Shown here: positions 26,908 to 36,610 of the stretch, piece by piece
How the letters are laid out: each line of letters begins with the position of its first letter
Position numbering within the stretch: position 1 is the stretch's first letter
NCBI RefSeq assembly: GCF_041929205.1
Contig: NZ_JBHFNT010000072.1
Reading direction: 5' to 3' (one strand)
DNA: 64,000 nt
Source: Floridanema evergladense
GTDB taxonomy: Bacteria; Cyanobacteriota; Cyanobacteriia; Cyanobacteriales; Aerosakkonemataceae
The notes under the pieces: generated by a model
What the model was told of the DNA's origin: nothing
Databases searched by the model: none
The model's input: the letters and a program-made list of their open reading frames with translations, nothing else
Program-made: the position numbers and the translations under genes

Positions 26908-27429
26908 CTAGCCTTTCAATGTATCAAATGCGGCTCTAATAGTTTCAATTCGGTTCCGATTCACTCCCAAATCAGATTGTCCTAACCTAGAAGCAGAACG
27001 AACATGAATTAATTTTGCTGCTTCATCCAAATAAAATTCTACATCGTCCACAAATCCCATGATTTTAGTTTTAAATTCGGCGTAGATGTAGTTAGGAGAT
27101 TCGGAAATAATTTTAGTTCTTTCTTGGGATTCAATCACCTTTTTTAAATCCGTCATTGCTTCAGCCGCAGAGCTATTATAAGTTAATGGCTCAATTTTGT
27201 GCAGCGTATCTGTGCTTTGGCTGCTAACACAATTAGGCGAACTAGGACAAGGTGCTAACATACCATCTTTGACACCAAGGTTAGTAGGTCTTTTCCCTGC
27301 AAACATGGTCATTCCTCCGGGAGAAACTATATTGATTCCAAGCAAAAGAATAGTCGCAATTAACAGAGATAACAAGCTAATAATTAAACGCTTCAGGGGC
27401 GATCGTTTTTCTACTTGGCTTTCCACCAT
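26908..27429 (-). CDS. DUF1499 domain protein with N-terminal membrane anchor
   Basis: A 173-residue protein. A hydrophobic N-terminal segment (LIISLLSLLIATILLLGINI) is followed by the DUF1499 domain: LAPCPSSPNCVSSQ, a YIYAEFKTKIMGFVDDVEFY stretch, and the C-terminal IHVRSASRLGQSDLGVNR. DUF1499 proteins are common in cyanobacteria, plastids and proteobacteria and have no established function. The gene lies about 75 bp upstream of the FAD gene on the same strand, so they may share a transcript. Confidence 0.9.
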   Translation of the reverse strand: MVESQVEKRSPLKRLIISLLSLLIATILLLGINIVSPGGMTMFAGKRPTNLGVKDGMLAPCPSSPNCVSSQSTDTLHKIEPLTYNSSAAEAMTDLKKVIESQERTKIISESPNYIYAEFKTKIMGFVDDVEFYLDEAAKLIHVRSASRLGQSDLGVNRNRIETIRAAFDTLKG

Positions 27430-27499
27430 AAACTACAATAACCTGGATGTAACTTTTAAATTATCCCACATTCCCCACCAAAAAACCATAGAAAAATTT

Positions 27500-27550
27500 C
27501 AATGAACTAGATAAACATCTGCGTTCATCTGCGTTTATCTGCGGTTTAAA
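27500..27550. repeat. TCTGCGTT(C/T)ATCTGCG tandem repeat
   Basis: A 14-16 bp unit (ATCTGCGTTCATCTGCG, then TTTATCTGCGG) is repeated in the gap between two minus-strand genes. A related GCAGATGAATGCAGATG copy lies at about 25303-25319. Intergenic repeat without an obvious role. Confidence 0.6.
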
Positions 27551-27561
27551 TTTTCTTATTC

Positions 27562-29040
27562 CTACTTCTCAACCCACAAATTTAACTTATTTATAGTCAC
27601 TTCCCCACGCCGATAAATTTCCTTAGCAAAATCAGTCCACATCCCTTGCCCCCAATAGCGAAAACAACTAGTTTGCAACAACAAATTATACATTAAAGCT
27701 TCCCGATAATCAGCTTCTTGAGTTACTTTTTCCGGTAAAAAATCAACTTTTTGATGAAACAAAGCACTCAATTGATTCATCGGAGACAAAACATTTTCGT
27801 ACCCTTTCACCCAGCTAATATGATTTGTCCAAGAAGCGCCATCCACATGAAAATTATGATGAGTTTCTTTTAACTCTTGAATCGCCTTACTTACAGCTTC
27901 GGGAGTACAATTTTCCAGCGCAATCTTTTGCCAAATCAAATGCTGATTAATTGGTTGACAGGTGGGATAACTATCAGGATGACAACCCGCTGCTTCAATT
28001 AATTCTAAATATTCCGTACCATTCATCGCCACAATTCCCGATTTTCCCCCGCCATTATTCTTAATTTCATAACAAGCGCGAAAGAAAGCACTAGGAAATT
28101 CATTCATCATTACTCCGCCATTTTCACCATCACCAATTTGACTAACTATTGGCGGAATTTCTACACCTCCTAATATCTGTCGAGAAAGGGTTTTTGCTTC
28201 GTAATAAGGCTGCATTTGTCCGACTAATTTAGTGTCGGAACCTTGAGTTTTAATTAAAGCAGTGATGCTAATCTCTTCCCCTTGGGAATTTCGGGCAATT
28301 AAACGATGGGGTAAATGGCGATTTTCTAAAGATTTACCATCAAGAGTTTCGACGGAATGTTCTTGTACTAATAACCATCGATAGCCGCATTCTTTTAAAG
28401 CTTTGACAAATTCAAACAAGGTATCGGGATGGTTTGGTAAGTGCATTTCTGGCGGCGAAAAACCCTTGACTCTGGCTAAAGCTTCCCAACCAAATATTGC
28501 CGCAAAATGATGTTGCCAAGCTTGAATATGTAATTTAATATCGGGAATGGGAGTGGAAGGAACAACTGAATGACTCCACATTGTACCCAACCATTCTACA
28601 TAAGGTTGGTAGTTAGGATCGATCGCAATTCGTTTAAGATTTTCTAAGATTTCTCCTCCCCATATTTGTCGTAATCCCCATAAAAGATTGCCAGAATAAT
28701 CTAACATGACGCGAGGATTGCAGCCATTAGCAACTAATTCGGGAATGAAATCTGCCATGCGTTTATAACAATTGGCAAAGGTGGGTGCGTTGTGATTATC
28801 CCCTTCGTTGGGATGTTCAAACATATATTGTAAGTTGCTAATTAATTCCCCATTTTGTCCAGCCGGAATTGTGGGCTGATGCAGATGTAAGGCTATGGCA
28901 AATACAGCTTTTACTTGGGGTAAGTTAATATTGGTTTTGGGTAAGAAGACAGGTTGATTGTTTTGCGTCACTGAAAAAAGTTCACTTTCCCAACCGGAAA
29001 TATTAGGAATTCCGTTAATGATGTCTGGTAGGTTTTGCAT
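27562..29040 (-). CDS. Glycoside hydrolase family 57 protein
   Basis: A 492-residue cytoplasmic protein with the GH57 signature LHLHQP (residues 51-56) and later family segments: GFSPPEMHLP, ENGGVMMNEFPSAFF and the C-terminal helical domain. GH57 enzymes are retaining glucan-active enzymes (amylases, branching enzymes, 4-alpha-glucanotransferases) or galactosidases. The short length and the PEMHLP region fit a cyanobacterial subgroup whose substrate is not established. It lies 85 bp downstream of the large glycosyltransferase fusion on the same strand, so they may be one operon. Specificity cannot be read from the sequence. Confidence 0.88.
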   Translation of the reverse strand: MQNLPDIINGIPNISGWESELFSVTQNNQPVFLPKTNINLPQVKAVFAIALHLHQPTIPAGQNGELISNLQYMFEHPNEGDNHNAPTFANCYKRMADFIPELVANGCNPRVMLDYSGNLLWGLRQIWGGEILENLKRIAIDPNYQPYVEWLGTMWSHSVVPSTPIPDIKLHIQAWQHHFAAIFGWEALARVKGFSPPEMHLPNHPDTLFEFVKALKECGYRWLLVQEHSVETLDGKSLENRHLPHRLIARNSQGEEISITALIKTQGSDTKLVGQMQPYYEAKTLSRQILGGVEIPPIVSQIGDGENGGVMMNEFPSAFFRACYEIKNNGGGKSGIVAMNGTEYLELIEAAGCHPDSYPTCQPINQHLIWQKIALENCTPEAVSKAIQELKETHHNFHVDGASWTNHISWVKGYENVLSPMNQLSALFHQKVDFLPEKVTQEADYREALMYNLLLQTSCFRYWGQGMWTDFAKEIYRRGEVTINKLNLWVEK

Positions 29041-29125
29041 GAGTTAATCTGTTAGTAGGAGAGAAGGTTAAATTTAATAGCTGCTGCTAATTTTACATTG
29101 TGGGATGGTGCACCCTACAAGGACA

Positions 29126-31786
29126 TCACACAAACAATTCTGGTACTCTACTTTTTAATTCGGCATTTAACCTGGGTAAATCTTCGCGCATCTTTAAATA
29201 CCAATCCCGACGTTGACGGTAATGTTGCGAAAGTAGGCGGTTGTTTTTCACCCATTCATAAGCATTTTGGGCAATTTTTTGTCGCCATTCTGACTCAGAA
29301 ATTAACTTTCTCAATTTCTCTTCAAACTCGGTTATTGAACGATAAATTAATCCAGTTTCTCCTTCGATAATTGAACCTTCATAAACTGTTGGACTTGCTA
29401 AAACTGCTACTCCATGTCCGGCACATTCAATAAATTTGAGGTCAGATTTCATGCTGTTAAATCTGGTGGGATTTAATGGTAAGATACCAATGTCACAAGT
29501 ATGAAGAATTTCTTGATATCGTTCGTAAGCGCAGAAATTTTCAAATTCTTTGTGGGGTGTTTCTAAAGCGTTGAAGAACTTTTGATCGTAGATGACTTTT
29601 ACGCGAATTCGATCGCCAAATTCCCCCAACACTCCATTAATTACAGGCATAATTTCTGCCCAATCTTCTTCCCGATTCAAAGCCCCAAAAAATAAAGTAA
29701 CTGGCGTATCTGATTGATAGTTTCTCGCTGGCGGTAGATAAGCTAATTGATTCTGAAAAACTGCGACATTGGGATTTATTCCTCGCAAAAACTCCGCCAA
29801 AGGTTCGGTAGAAGTTTGTACGCAATGACAAACTTTGTAACTGAAAAATTGATTCTCTCCATGAGCAGGCCAACGTAGTGGATCGTCGTCAATTTCTGCG
29901 ACAATTAAATAGCCTCGACGTAGCAGTTCTTGAAGTTTCGCTAGATCGTTTTCTTTCTTTAAAAATGCTCGTTGCCAAATAAATACTTTCTCTTCTTCCG
30001 GTTTAGCAACGCTTAAATTAGCTGTTTTAACTGTAGCTACTGTTCGCACTCCCGGAATTGTAGCACTTAATTGGTCTGGTTCTAGGACTCGGACACGATC
30101 GCACGCCAAAGGAGCCATTAAAATAGTTTGAATTAACAATGGTTTAGATGCGATCAGAGTTTTCGTTGCTCGAACTACATATTGTAAAGCTGCGGTTCTT
30201 TGAGCAAAGTCGCTTTCTGACAAACCTAAATTATTAATAACTGGAGCCATTATTTGCTGAAATTTTTGGAAACTTTCCCCTTGATTTCCTCTAGGTTGCA
30301 CATCGTAAATTTGCAATCCCACATCAGCAAATAATTCCTTAATCGTATCTAAAGCGAAAAATCTTAAGTGAGTTTTATCCAACAAACCTTCTGCTTCATA
30401 AGCCCAATTTCCCCGCAATAATCTTAGGATCAAACTCCAATGCTGCACGTTAGGAATACAAGCTAAAACTTGACCATCTGCTTTCAACCATTTTAGATGA
30501 TTTCTCAGCACTGCCCAAGGATCGACTAAATGTTCTAACACATCGCCATAAACTAAACAATCTGCTATATTTTCGCCAATTTCAGCGGCTATAGATAAGT
30601 TTTCTGCACTGCCGATCGCTACATAGTCTAACCTAGTTGCCGCAATTTTTGCCGCTGTTTCATTTAATTCAATGCCGATATATTTACAATGGGGATTAAT
30701 TCTTTTATACTGCTCTCCTAAAGCTCCCGCCCCACAACCAACTTCTATAATTACTTTGGCATCAGCTGGCAAAAGTCTGAGTAAATCAGGGTTAGCTCGA
30801 TTGTAATAATCAGGTATGGATGCCGAACTAACAATTTTTGGTTGAATTACTAAATTTGATGATTGAGAAATTTTAATTTCTTCACTTTCCGGGTTGCTGA
30901 GTTGCTGGTTTGTTGGTTCGCTGGGTTGCTCTTGAACAGAAATTCCTAAAAATCTCTGACTCCAAGTATTACCGTAATGCTCAACTTCTAAAAAGTTGGC
31001 GCTTTGCAAAGCAGGTTTATAAACCCGAAAAGTTCGCATAATTCCCAGAGTAGCAGCACTTTCTAAAGGGCCAATAAAACTAGTGTTGCGATCGAGAAAA
31101 TGTGGTTGTTCTACCCAATAATTCATTTGTGCAACATTGAGAAAATAACAACCTGAATGGGGATTAGTAGCACGGCGAAAAATTACATTTTGTCCGAGAA
31201 TTAACCCCTGCAATTCTGGTTGTTCTGCTAAATTTTGAAAATCAGCCGTGATCAGCGGTGACAAATTACCATCTATGTAGATTTTATTACTGTTACCTGG
31301 CGGAGCAAGTTCATAACGATTTGGTTGAAGTAAAGCTTCATCTCCAGCTTGTTTATTAAACCAATTAAGTTTGACAAATAACCAAGGGTCGTGCAAAATT
31401 AAGTCGTCTTCTAAAAAGCAAAAATAATCGTAGCTACCAAGACAATCTCGGAGTAATGCTTGGCATTCAAAACCGAGTAACATTGGTTCTGCGTTGGTAC
31501 GGTAGTGTTTATATAGTTCGGGAGGTAGGGAAATTCGATCGAGGAGGTGCTGATTTTTAGTAGTACAAATAACAATATCTATGTTGTGTAGTTGGGACTG
31601 ATTCGCTGGTTTTGCCACGCTGTTAGCAATATCAATGCTGGCCTGTGATTTGCCGAATAACTTATGTAAAGAATTGATGCAAGCAGTCAGTGCTTGTATC
31701 CGAGGTTGAGGGTCTTTACCGTGCGAACCGTACTGACTGCGCTCGCTACTTTGGAAAAAGTGGGAAATTGTAAACAGAATCCGCAT
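29126..31786 (-). CDS. Three-domain glycosyltransferase / methyltransferase / glycosyltransferase fusion
   Basis: An 886-residue soluble protein with three parts. Residues about 1-300 form a GT-A-like domain with an acidic motif (YFCFLEDDLILHDPW). A charged, Gln/Pro/Ser-rich linker (about 285-320) follows. Residues about 335-520 are a class I SAM methyltransferase (VIIEVGCGAGALGEQY, then CLVYGDVLEHLVDPW). Residues about 560-880 resemble a GT-B (GT1/GT4) domain, with FFGALNREEDW and a donor-site-like CDIGILPLNPTRFNSMKSDLKFIECAGHG. Such fusions build and modify surface or lipid-linked glycans. It is divergent from a small methyltransferase gene and upstream of the GH57 gene. Substrates are unknown. 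Confidence 0.85.
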   Translation of the reverse strand: MRILFTISHFFQSSERSQYGSHGKDPQPRIQALTACINSLHKLFGKSQASIDIANSVAKPANQSQLHNIDIVICTTKNQHLLDRISLPPELYKHYRTNAEPMLLGFECQALLRDCLGSYDYFCFLEDDLILHDPWLFVKLNWFNKQAGDEALLQPNRYELAPPGNSNKIYIDGNLSPLITADFQNLAEQPELQGLILGQNVIFRRATNPHSGCYFLNVAQMNYWVEQPHFLDRNTSFIGPLESAATLGIMRTFRVYKPALQSANFLEVEHYGNTWSQRFLGISVQEQPSEPTNQQLSNPESEEIKISQSSNLVIQPKIVSSASIPDYYNRANPDLLRLLPADAKVIIEVGCGAGALGEQYKRINPHCKYIGIELNETAAKIAATRLDYVAIGSAENLSIAAEIGENIADCLVYGDVLEHLVDPWAVLRNHLKWLKADGQVLACIPNVQHWSLILRLLRGNWAYEAEGLLDKTHLRFFALDTIKELFADVGLQIYDVQPRGNQGESFQKFQQIMAPVINNLGLSESDFAQRTAALQYVVRATKTLIASKPLLIQTILMAPLACDRVRVLEPDQLSATIPGVRTVATVKTANLSVAKPEEEKVFIWQRAFLKKENDLAKLQELLRRGYLIVAEIDDDPLRWPAHGENQFFSYKVCHCVQTSTEPLAEFLRGINPNVAVFQNQLAYLPPARNYQSDTPVTLFFGALNREEDWAEIMPVINGVLGEFGDRIRVKVIYDQKFFNALETPHKEFENFCAYERYQEILHTCDIGILPLNPTRFNSMKSDLKFIECAGHGVAVLASPTVYEGSIIEGETGLIYRSITEFEEKLRKLISESEWRQKIAQNAYEWVKNNRLLSQHYRQRRDWYLKMREDLPRLNAELKSRVPELFV

Positions 31787-31913
31787 GAAGTTTAGTCAGG
31801 TTTGTTTAAAGCAGAGATAATTGCTAATAAATTGTAAAGAATTTTCAGCAAGTTTTAGCAATTATCGAAAATAGAGATGTTCTCTGAAAACTTGAGGAAT
31901 TACTTTTTCGCAG

Positions 31914-32495
31914 ATGAGCCGATACGACTTTACCACAATTTTAGAATGGGATCGGATAGAAGGTTGGTTTAACTTACCGCAAGCTGTGACTTTGCAAACA
32001 ATTGTTAAACAGTTACCTCCCAGAGCGAAGGTAGTCGAGTTAGGATCGTATAAAGGAAGAAGTAGCGTAGCGATCGCAGCCGTTTTACCTGCTGAAAGCA
32101 TATTGTACTGCGTCGATCATTTTCAGGGTTCAGAAGAACACATCATATCTCATTTCGATGTCTCCAATTTACTTGCAGAATTTACGCAGAATATAGAAAA
32201 ATTTGGAGTAAAAGATAAAATTTCTACCTTAGTTATGACTACGAGCGAGGCAGCCACTAAGTTTGATTCTGAATCAGTAGACTTAGTTTTTCTGGATGCT
32301 TCCCATGATTACGATTCTGTTAGAGCCGATTTGCTCAACTGGTATCCTAAAATCAAACCGGGTGGATTTCTACTTTGTGATGATTACGAAGTAGGATGGT
32401 CGGGAGTAATGCGGGCAATTAAAACAGTGGGTTTAGCGGGTACTGTAATAGCAGAATCGTTGTGGATGCACCAAAAGCCAAAACCATCCTGTTAA
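31914..32495 (+). CDS. Class I SAM-dependent methyltransferase
   Basis: A 193-residue methyltransferase with motif I (VVELGSYKGRSSVAIA), an acidic residue after beta-2 (YCVDHFQGSE), and motif DLVFLDASHDYDSVRADLLNW. This pattern fits the Methyltransf_24 / cephalosporin hydroxylase-like group that often modifies sugars. The next segment (KPGGFLLCDDYEVGWSGVMRAI) is conserved in the same group. It is divergent from the large fusion (starts about 125 bp apart), so it probably belongs with the glycan genes. Start ATG 31914; no strong ribosome binding site. Confidence 0.82.
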   Translation: MSRYDFTTILEWDRIEGWFNLPQAVTLQTIVKQLPPRAKVVELGSYKGRSSVAIAAVLPAESILYCVDHFQGSEEHIISHFDVSNLLAEFTQNIEKFGVKDKISTLVMTTSEAATKFDSESVDLVFLDASHDYDSVRADLLNWYPKIKPGGFLLCDDYEVGWSGVMRAIKTVGLAGTVIAESLWMHQKPKPSC

Positions 32496-32579
32496 AACGG
32501 TAGTTTTAAGGGGTACTCTAATAGCAAAATCATTTAATGATACACCAAAAGTCAAAGTAAAACCTATAAATTGGAAGTG

Positions 32580-33320
32580 ATGACAGTATTATTTCAAGCA
32601 GGAGAGGAAAAATTTCAACCGCAAGAGTTACTGGAAATGATGACTCGTTACCAGCTAATGCCGCAGTTTTTGCGGGGGTTGATTATCGACAAAGCGATCG
32701 CAGACATCCCATACACTGAGGAGGAGATGAACTCAGCAGTCGGTCAAATAGAAGCTCAGTATCAACTCCACACCCCAGAAATTAAAGCAGCTTGGCTACA
32801 AGCTCAAGGAATAACCGCCCAACAGTTACAAGAATTATCAGTGCGCCCCCTGCGATTGGAAAAATATAAACAAGCCAACTGGGGAAACAAGGTAGAAAAT
32901 TATTTTCTTACCCGCAAGCCCTATCTCGACCAAGTAGTTTATTCCCTAATTCGGACTAAAGATTTAGGTTTGGCAAACGAAATTTATTTCCGCATTCAAG
33001 AAGGAGAACAAACTTTTGCCGAATTAGCCGAAAAATACTCCGAAGGCCCGGAAGCTAAAACTGGAGGTTTACTAGGGCCAGTTTCTATCAAGCAACCCCA
33101 TCCTCTCATCGGTCAATTACTAGCCGTCAGCCAGCCCGGTCAACTTTGGCCGCCTAGAGCCTTGGCAGAATGGTTCGTAATTATTAGGCTAGAAAAAAAT
33201 ATTGCGGCTCAACTGGACGATGCCATGCGTCACCGCTTAGTAGACGAAATGTTTGAGAATTGGCTGGCGGAAAAAATTAAGGAAATGGGGCCGTTGCAAG
33301 TAGTAGAAAATGAGAATTAA
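32580..33320 (+). CDS. Parvulin-type peptidylprolyl isomerase
   Basis: A protein of about 246 residues. The N-terminal helical half (about 1-110) resembles the SurA/PrsA chaperone part. The C-terminal parvulin domain (about 115-215) has the typical EGEQTFAELAEKYSEGPEAKTGGLLGPV and LAEWFVIIRLE segments. No signal peptide is visible, which is usual for the cyanobacterial form beside HlyB-type exporters. I place the start at ATG 32580; TTG 32571 and GTG 32577 are in frame. It is followed by the ABC exporter after about 150 bp. A role in helping fold or present the exported substrate is inferred from context. Confidence 0.85.
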   Translation: MTVLFQAGEEKFQPQELLEMMTRYQLMPQFLRGLIIDKAIADIPYTEEEMNSAVGQIEAQYQLHTPEIKAAWLQAQGITAQQLQELSVRPLRLEKYKQANWGNKVENYFLTRKPYLDQVVYSLIRTKDLGLANEIYFRIQEGEQTFAELAEKYSEGPEAKTGGLLGPVSIKQPHPLIGQLLAVSQPGQLWPPRALAEWFVIIRLEKNIAAQLDDAMRHRLVDEMFENWLAEKIKEMGPLQVVENEN

Positions 33321-33467
33321 ACCGCAGAAATCGGAGAAAATCAAGAAATTTCTAGTCATAAAACCCCCGTTGCCTTAACTAGTGAGGCATGAGAGTAGAA
33401 AATAGCCCAAAAAAAGCCGATATGTGCTATTGCAATCAAAATCCCAAGTTTAAAATCTAAAATTCTT

Positions 33468-36400
33468 ATGACCCAAGCAGTTTCTCGATCGCAAATTCAA
33501 ACATTTCTTACCCAAACAGAACCGTTTAACCAACTGGCAGAAAGCGCACTGCAAAACCTATCCGCCCAATGCCAGTTATTGCGGTATCGGATTGGGCAAC
33601 CAATTATTCAAAAAGAAATCCCACCCACCCAAGTAGCAATTGTTTACCTGGGACAAGTGCGGGTGTTAGGCTACGACCAACGCACCCAAAATCCTGTCAG
33701 CTTGTACATGGCAGGGCCAGGGAAAGTGTTAGGTTGGGCGGGAATAGTACGTGGAGAAGGATGCGAAACAGCGATCGCCTCAGACGAAGTGATCTGTATT
33801 ACCATTCCCACAGAGGTATTTTTATCATTTATCGACCAAGAACCAGTCCTGCGCCAAACTTTCCGCGACCAACCAACCATTAGCGAAGTATTTGAACTCC
33901 TGAGTTTAGAATTACAACGTCGCGCCATAGCCACAATAAATCTGAAAGAACTTGCCGCAGAAGTTTTTCCCCAGGCTAAAGTAGTTAACCTGCCCAACGG
34001 TCAAGTAACATTACCAGAACTCGATCGCGAAATGTTATGGATGGTTAGTAGCGGGATGATCGGCGCATTCTCCAACGGTAGCCGTTTTCCGGTTCAAGAT
34101 GTAGGTAGTTGGATACCCGTCAAAGGCAAACAAGGTGGTCGGTTATTGGGGATACCTTTATCCGCCTTACCAAAAGCAGCAAAAACAATACAAGTAATAG
34201 AAGCAGCCACAGAAACGCAGACAGAGACAGCGGAAAAAACTGTCCTATCACCAGTCACTAGTCCTCAGTCTCCCTACGAGGAAATCCCCTACGCGACGGA
34301 AACTCCCCCCTCAACTGAACCAGTCATTGTCTCAGAACGCCCCTTTCAATTTTTTAAAGGTAGTGGGCCGATCGAAGCACCCCTAGCTTGCTTTAGAATG
34401 CTGGCTAAATATCTAGGTGTAAATTTCCGCCGAGAACTCCTCTACAAAATTATTGACAACCAAAACAAAACCAAAGGCGGATTAACCCTCCTAACCTGTG
34501 GTGGCATAGCAGAAATGATGGGCATTAGCGCCCAATTAGTTCAAGTACAAGCCGCCGCAGTTCCCAGATTAAAAGCACCAGCATTGATTCAATGGGAAAA
34601 TAGCTTTGCCATCCTCTCCAAAATCAGTGAAAAAGAACTAACCTTGGCAGTTCCCGAAGACGGAATTCGCCACCGCACACCCAAAGAATTCGCCGAAACT
34701 TGGGGCGCAGAAGGACAAGTATTATTACTGCAACCACGTCCCGAAGGACAAAGAGAAAAATTCAGCCTGCGCTGGTTTTTACCTGCAATTAAAAAGCATA
34801 AAAAAGTCCTGATAGAAGTATTTATCGCTTCTTTCTTAGTCCAACTGTTTGCTTTGGCAAATCCTTTAGCTACTCAGGTAATTATTGACCAAGTAATTAA
34901 AGACCGCAGCGATAGCATTCTGCATAGCGTCGGATTATTGCTGTTAGTCGTGGCAGTTTTTGAAGCCTTACTAACTTATATCAGGACGACTTTATTTGTT
35001 GATACTACCAACCGCATCGATATTAGTTTGGGTTCGGAAGTAATTGACCACATGTTGAAATTACCTCTGAACTACTTTGATAACCGTCGGGTAGGGGAAC
35101 TAGCTGGACGGGTAAACGAGTTGGAAAATATTCGGCAATTCCTCACTGGGACAGCGTTAACAGTAGTGTTAGATGCGTTTTTCTCAGTGTTTTACATAGC
35201 CTTCATGTTGGTGTATAGCGTGCCGCTGACATTGGTAGCTTTATCAACAATTCCGCTATTTGCCATTTTGACTTTAGTAGTTGCTCCGATCGTACAACGC
35301 CAACTCCGCACCAAAGCCGAACGCCACGCCGACACCCAATCATACTTAGTCGAAGTATTATCAGGGATTCAAACAGTTAAAGCCCAAACCATTGAGCTAA
35401 AATCCCGCTGGAATTGGCAAGAAAGATACGCCCGTTACGTATCAGCAGGATTTAAAACCGTATTAACTTTTAGTACAGCCAGTTCACTGTCCGGCTTCTT
35501 CAATAAACTATCTGGTTTATTACTATTGTGGGTAGGGGCTTACATGGTAATTGCCAACCCACCACAACTAACCTTGGGGCAATTAATCGCTTTCCGCATC
35601 ATTGCTGGTTATGTCACCAGTCCGTTATTACGCTTAGTGCAATTGTGGCAAAACTTCCAAGAAACAGCCTTGTCCATTGAACGACTCAGCGACATCTTGG
35701 ATGCTCATCCCGAAGTAGATGATTCTAACAGTACCAACATTGCCATGCCACCAATTCAAGGTGCTGTAAGCTACGAAAATCTGTCGTTCCGGTTTAATCC
35801 TAATGGCCCATTGCAACTGGTGAATATTAATATAGATTTTGAACCAGGAACTTTTGTGGGCATTGTGGGTCAAAGTGGTTCCGGTAAGAGTACTTTGATG
35901 AAATTGCTGCAACGGCTTTATGAGCCAACTGCGGGGAGAATTCTGGTGGATGGCTACGATATTGCTAAGGTAGAGTTGTATTCTTTACGTCGGCAAATTG
36001 GGATGGTGTTACAGGATACCTTGTTGTTTAATGGCACGATCCGGGAAAACATTAGTTTAACTAACCCAGAAGCGACAGACGAAGAAGTTATCGAAGCAGC
36101 AAAAATTGCTGCTGCCCATGATTTTATTATGTCTTTGTCTAATGGGTATAACACGGTAGTCGGGGAACGGGGTTCCTCGCTGTCAGGAGGACAAAGACAA
36201 AGGTTAGCTATAGCCAGAACTGTACTGCAAAACCCCGGGTTACTAATTCTGGACGAAGCTACCAGCGCCCTCGACTATCACTCAGAACGCCTCGTCTGTG
36301 ACAATTTAGAAAAGGCATTTCAAGACCGCACAGTGTTCTTTATTACTCACCGTTTGAGTACAGTCAAAGGCGCAGATGTAATACTGATGATGGATCAAGG

Positions 36401-36494
36401 TGCTGTTGTGGAACAGGGTACTCACAAAGAACTGATGGCGCTGAAGGGACGTTACTATTGCCTCTATCAGCAACAGGAATCCGAAATAGGGTAA
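33468..36494 (+). CDS. HlyB-like ABC exporter with cyclic-nucleotide-binding-like and degenerate C39 domains
   Basis: A 1008-residue type I secretion ATPase. Residues about 15-135 form a cyclic-nucleotide-binding-like domain (IGQPIIQKEIPPTQVAIVYL). Residues about 285-420 form a C39-peptidase-like domain in which the usual D-C-G catalytic segment reads EAPLACF, and the histidine position reads NSFAIL, so catalysis seems lost. This resembles the C39-like domain of HlyB, which binds RTX substrate rather than cutting a leader. A six-span ABC domain and a nucleotide-binding domain follow, with Walker A (GQSGSGKST near residue 801), LSGGQRQRLAI and LLILDEATSALD. HlyD follows 116 bp downstream. The CAP-RTX protein at 4527 is a candidate substrate. 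Confidence 0.93.
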   Translation: MTQAVSRSQIQTFLTQTEPFNQLAESALQNLSAQCQLLRYRIGQPIIQKEIPPTQVAIVYLGQVRVLGYDQRTQNPVSLYMAGPGKVLGWAGIVRGEGCETAIASDEVICITIPTEVFLSFIDQEPVLRQTFRDQPTISEVFELLSLELQRRAIATINLKELAAEVFPQAKVVNLPNGQVTLPELDREMLWMVSSGMIGAFSNGSRFPVQDVGSWIPVKGKQGGRLLGIPLSALPKAAKTIQVIEAATETQTETAEKTVLSPVTSPQSPYEEIPYATETPPSTEPVIVSERPFQFFKGSGPIEAPLACFRMLAKYLGVNFRRELLYKIIDNQNKTKGGLTLLTCGGIAEMMGISAQLVQVQAAAVPRLKAPALIQWENSFAILSKISEKELTLAVPEDGIRHRTPKEFAETWGAEGQVLLLQPRPEGQREKFSLRWFLPAIKKHKKVLIEVFIASFLVQLFALANPLATQVIIDQVIKDRSDSILHSVGLLLLVVAVFEALLTYIRTTLFVDTTNRIDISLGSEVIDHMLKLPLNYFDNRRVGELAGRVNELENIRQFLTGTALTVVLDAFFSVFYIAFMLVYSVPLTLVALSTIPLFAILTLVVAPIVQRQLRTKAERHADTQSYLVEVLSGIQTVKAQTIELKSRWNWQERYARYVSAGFKTVLTFSTASSLSGFFNKLSGLLLLWVGAYMVIANPPQLTLGQLIAFRIIAGYVTSPLLRLVQLWQNFQETALSIERLSDILDAHPEVDDSNSTNIAMPPIQGAVSYENLSFRFNPNGPLQLVNINIDFEPGTFVGIVGQSGSGKSTLMKLLQRLYEPTAGRILVDGYDIAKVELYSLRRQIGMVLQDTLLFNGTIRENISLTNPEATDEEVIEAAKIAAAHDFIMSLSNGYNTVVGERGSSLSGGQRQRLAIARTVLQNPGLLILDEATSALDYHSERLVCDNLEKAFQDRTVFFITHRLSTVKGADVILMMDQGAVVEQGTHKELMALKGRYYCLYQQQESEIG

Positions 36495-36497
36495 GTT

Positions 36498-36556
36498 ATT
36501 GGTCATTAGTCATTATTGATGGTTATTACCAAAAAGAAATGACTAATGACAAATAG
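36498..36556. repeat. Inverted repeat TTGGTCATTAGTCATT / AATGACTAATGACAAA
   Basis: An inverted repeat with about 20 bp of loop lies between the exporter and hlyD. It belongs to the ATGACTAATGAC family of dispersed cyanobacterial repeats and may also limit read-through. Confidence 0.65.
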
Positions 36557-36610
36557 TAATCAAATTATTCCCAATCTAAAATCTAAAATCCACTAGGAGA
36601 TTAATAGCAA

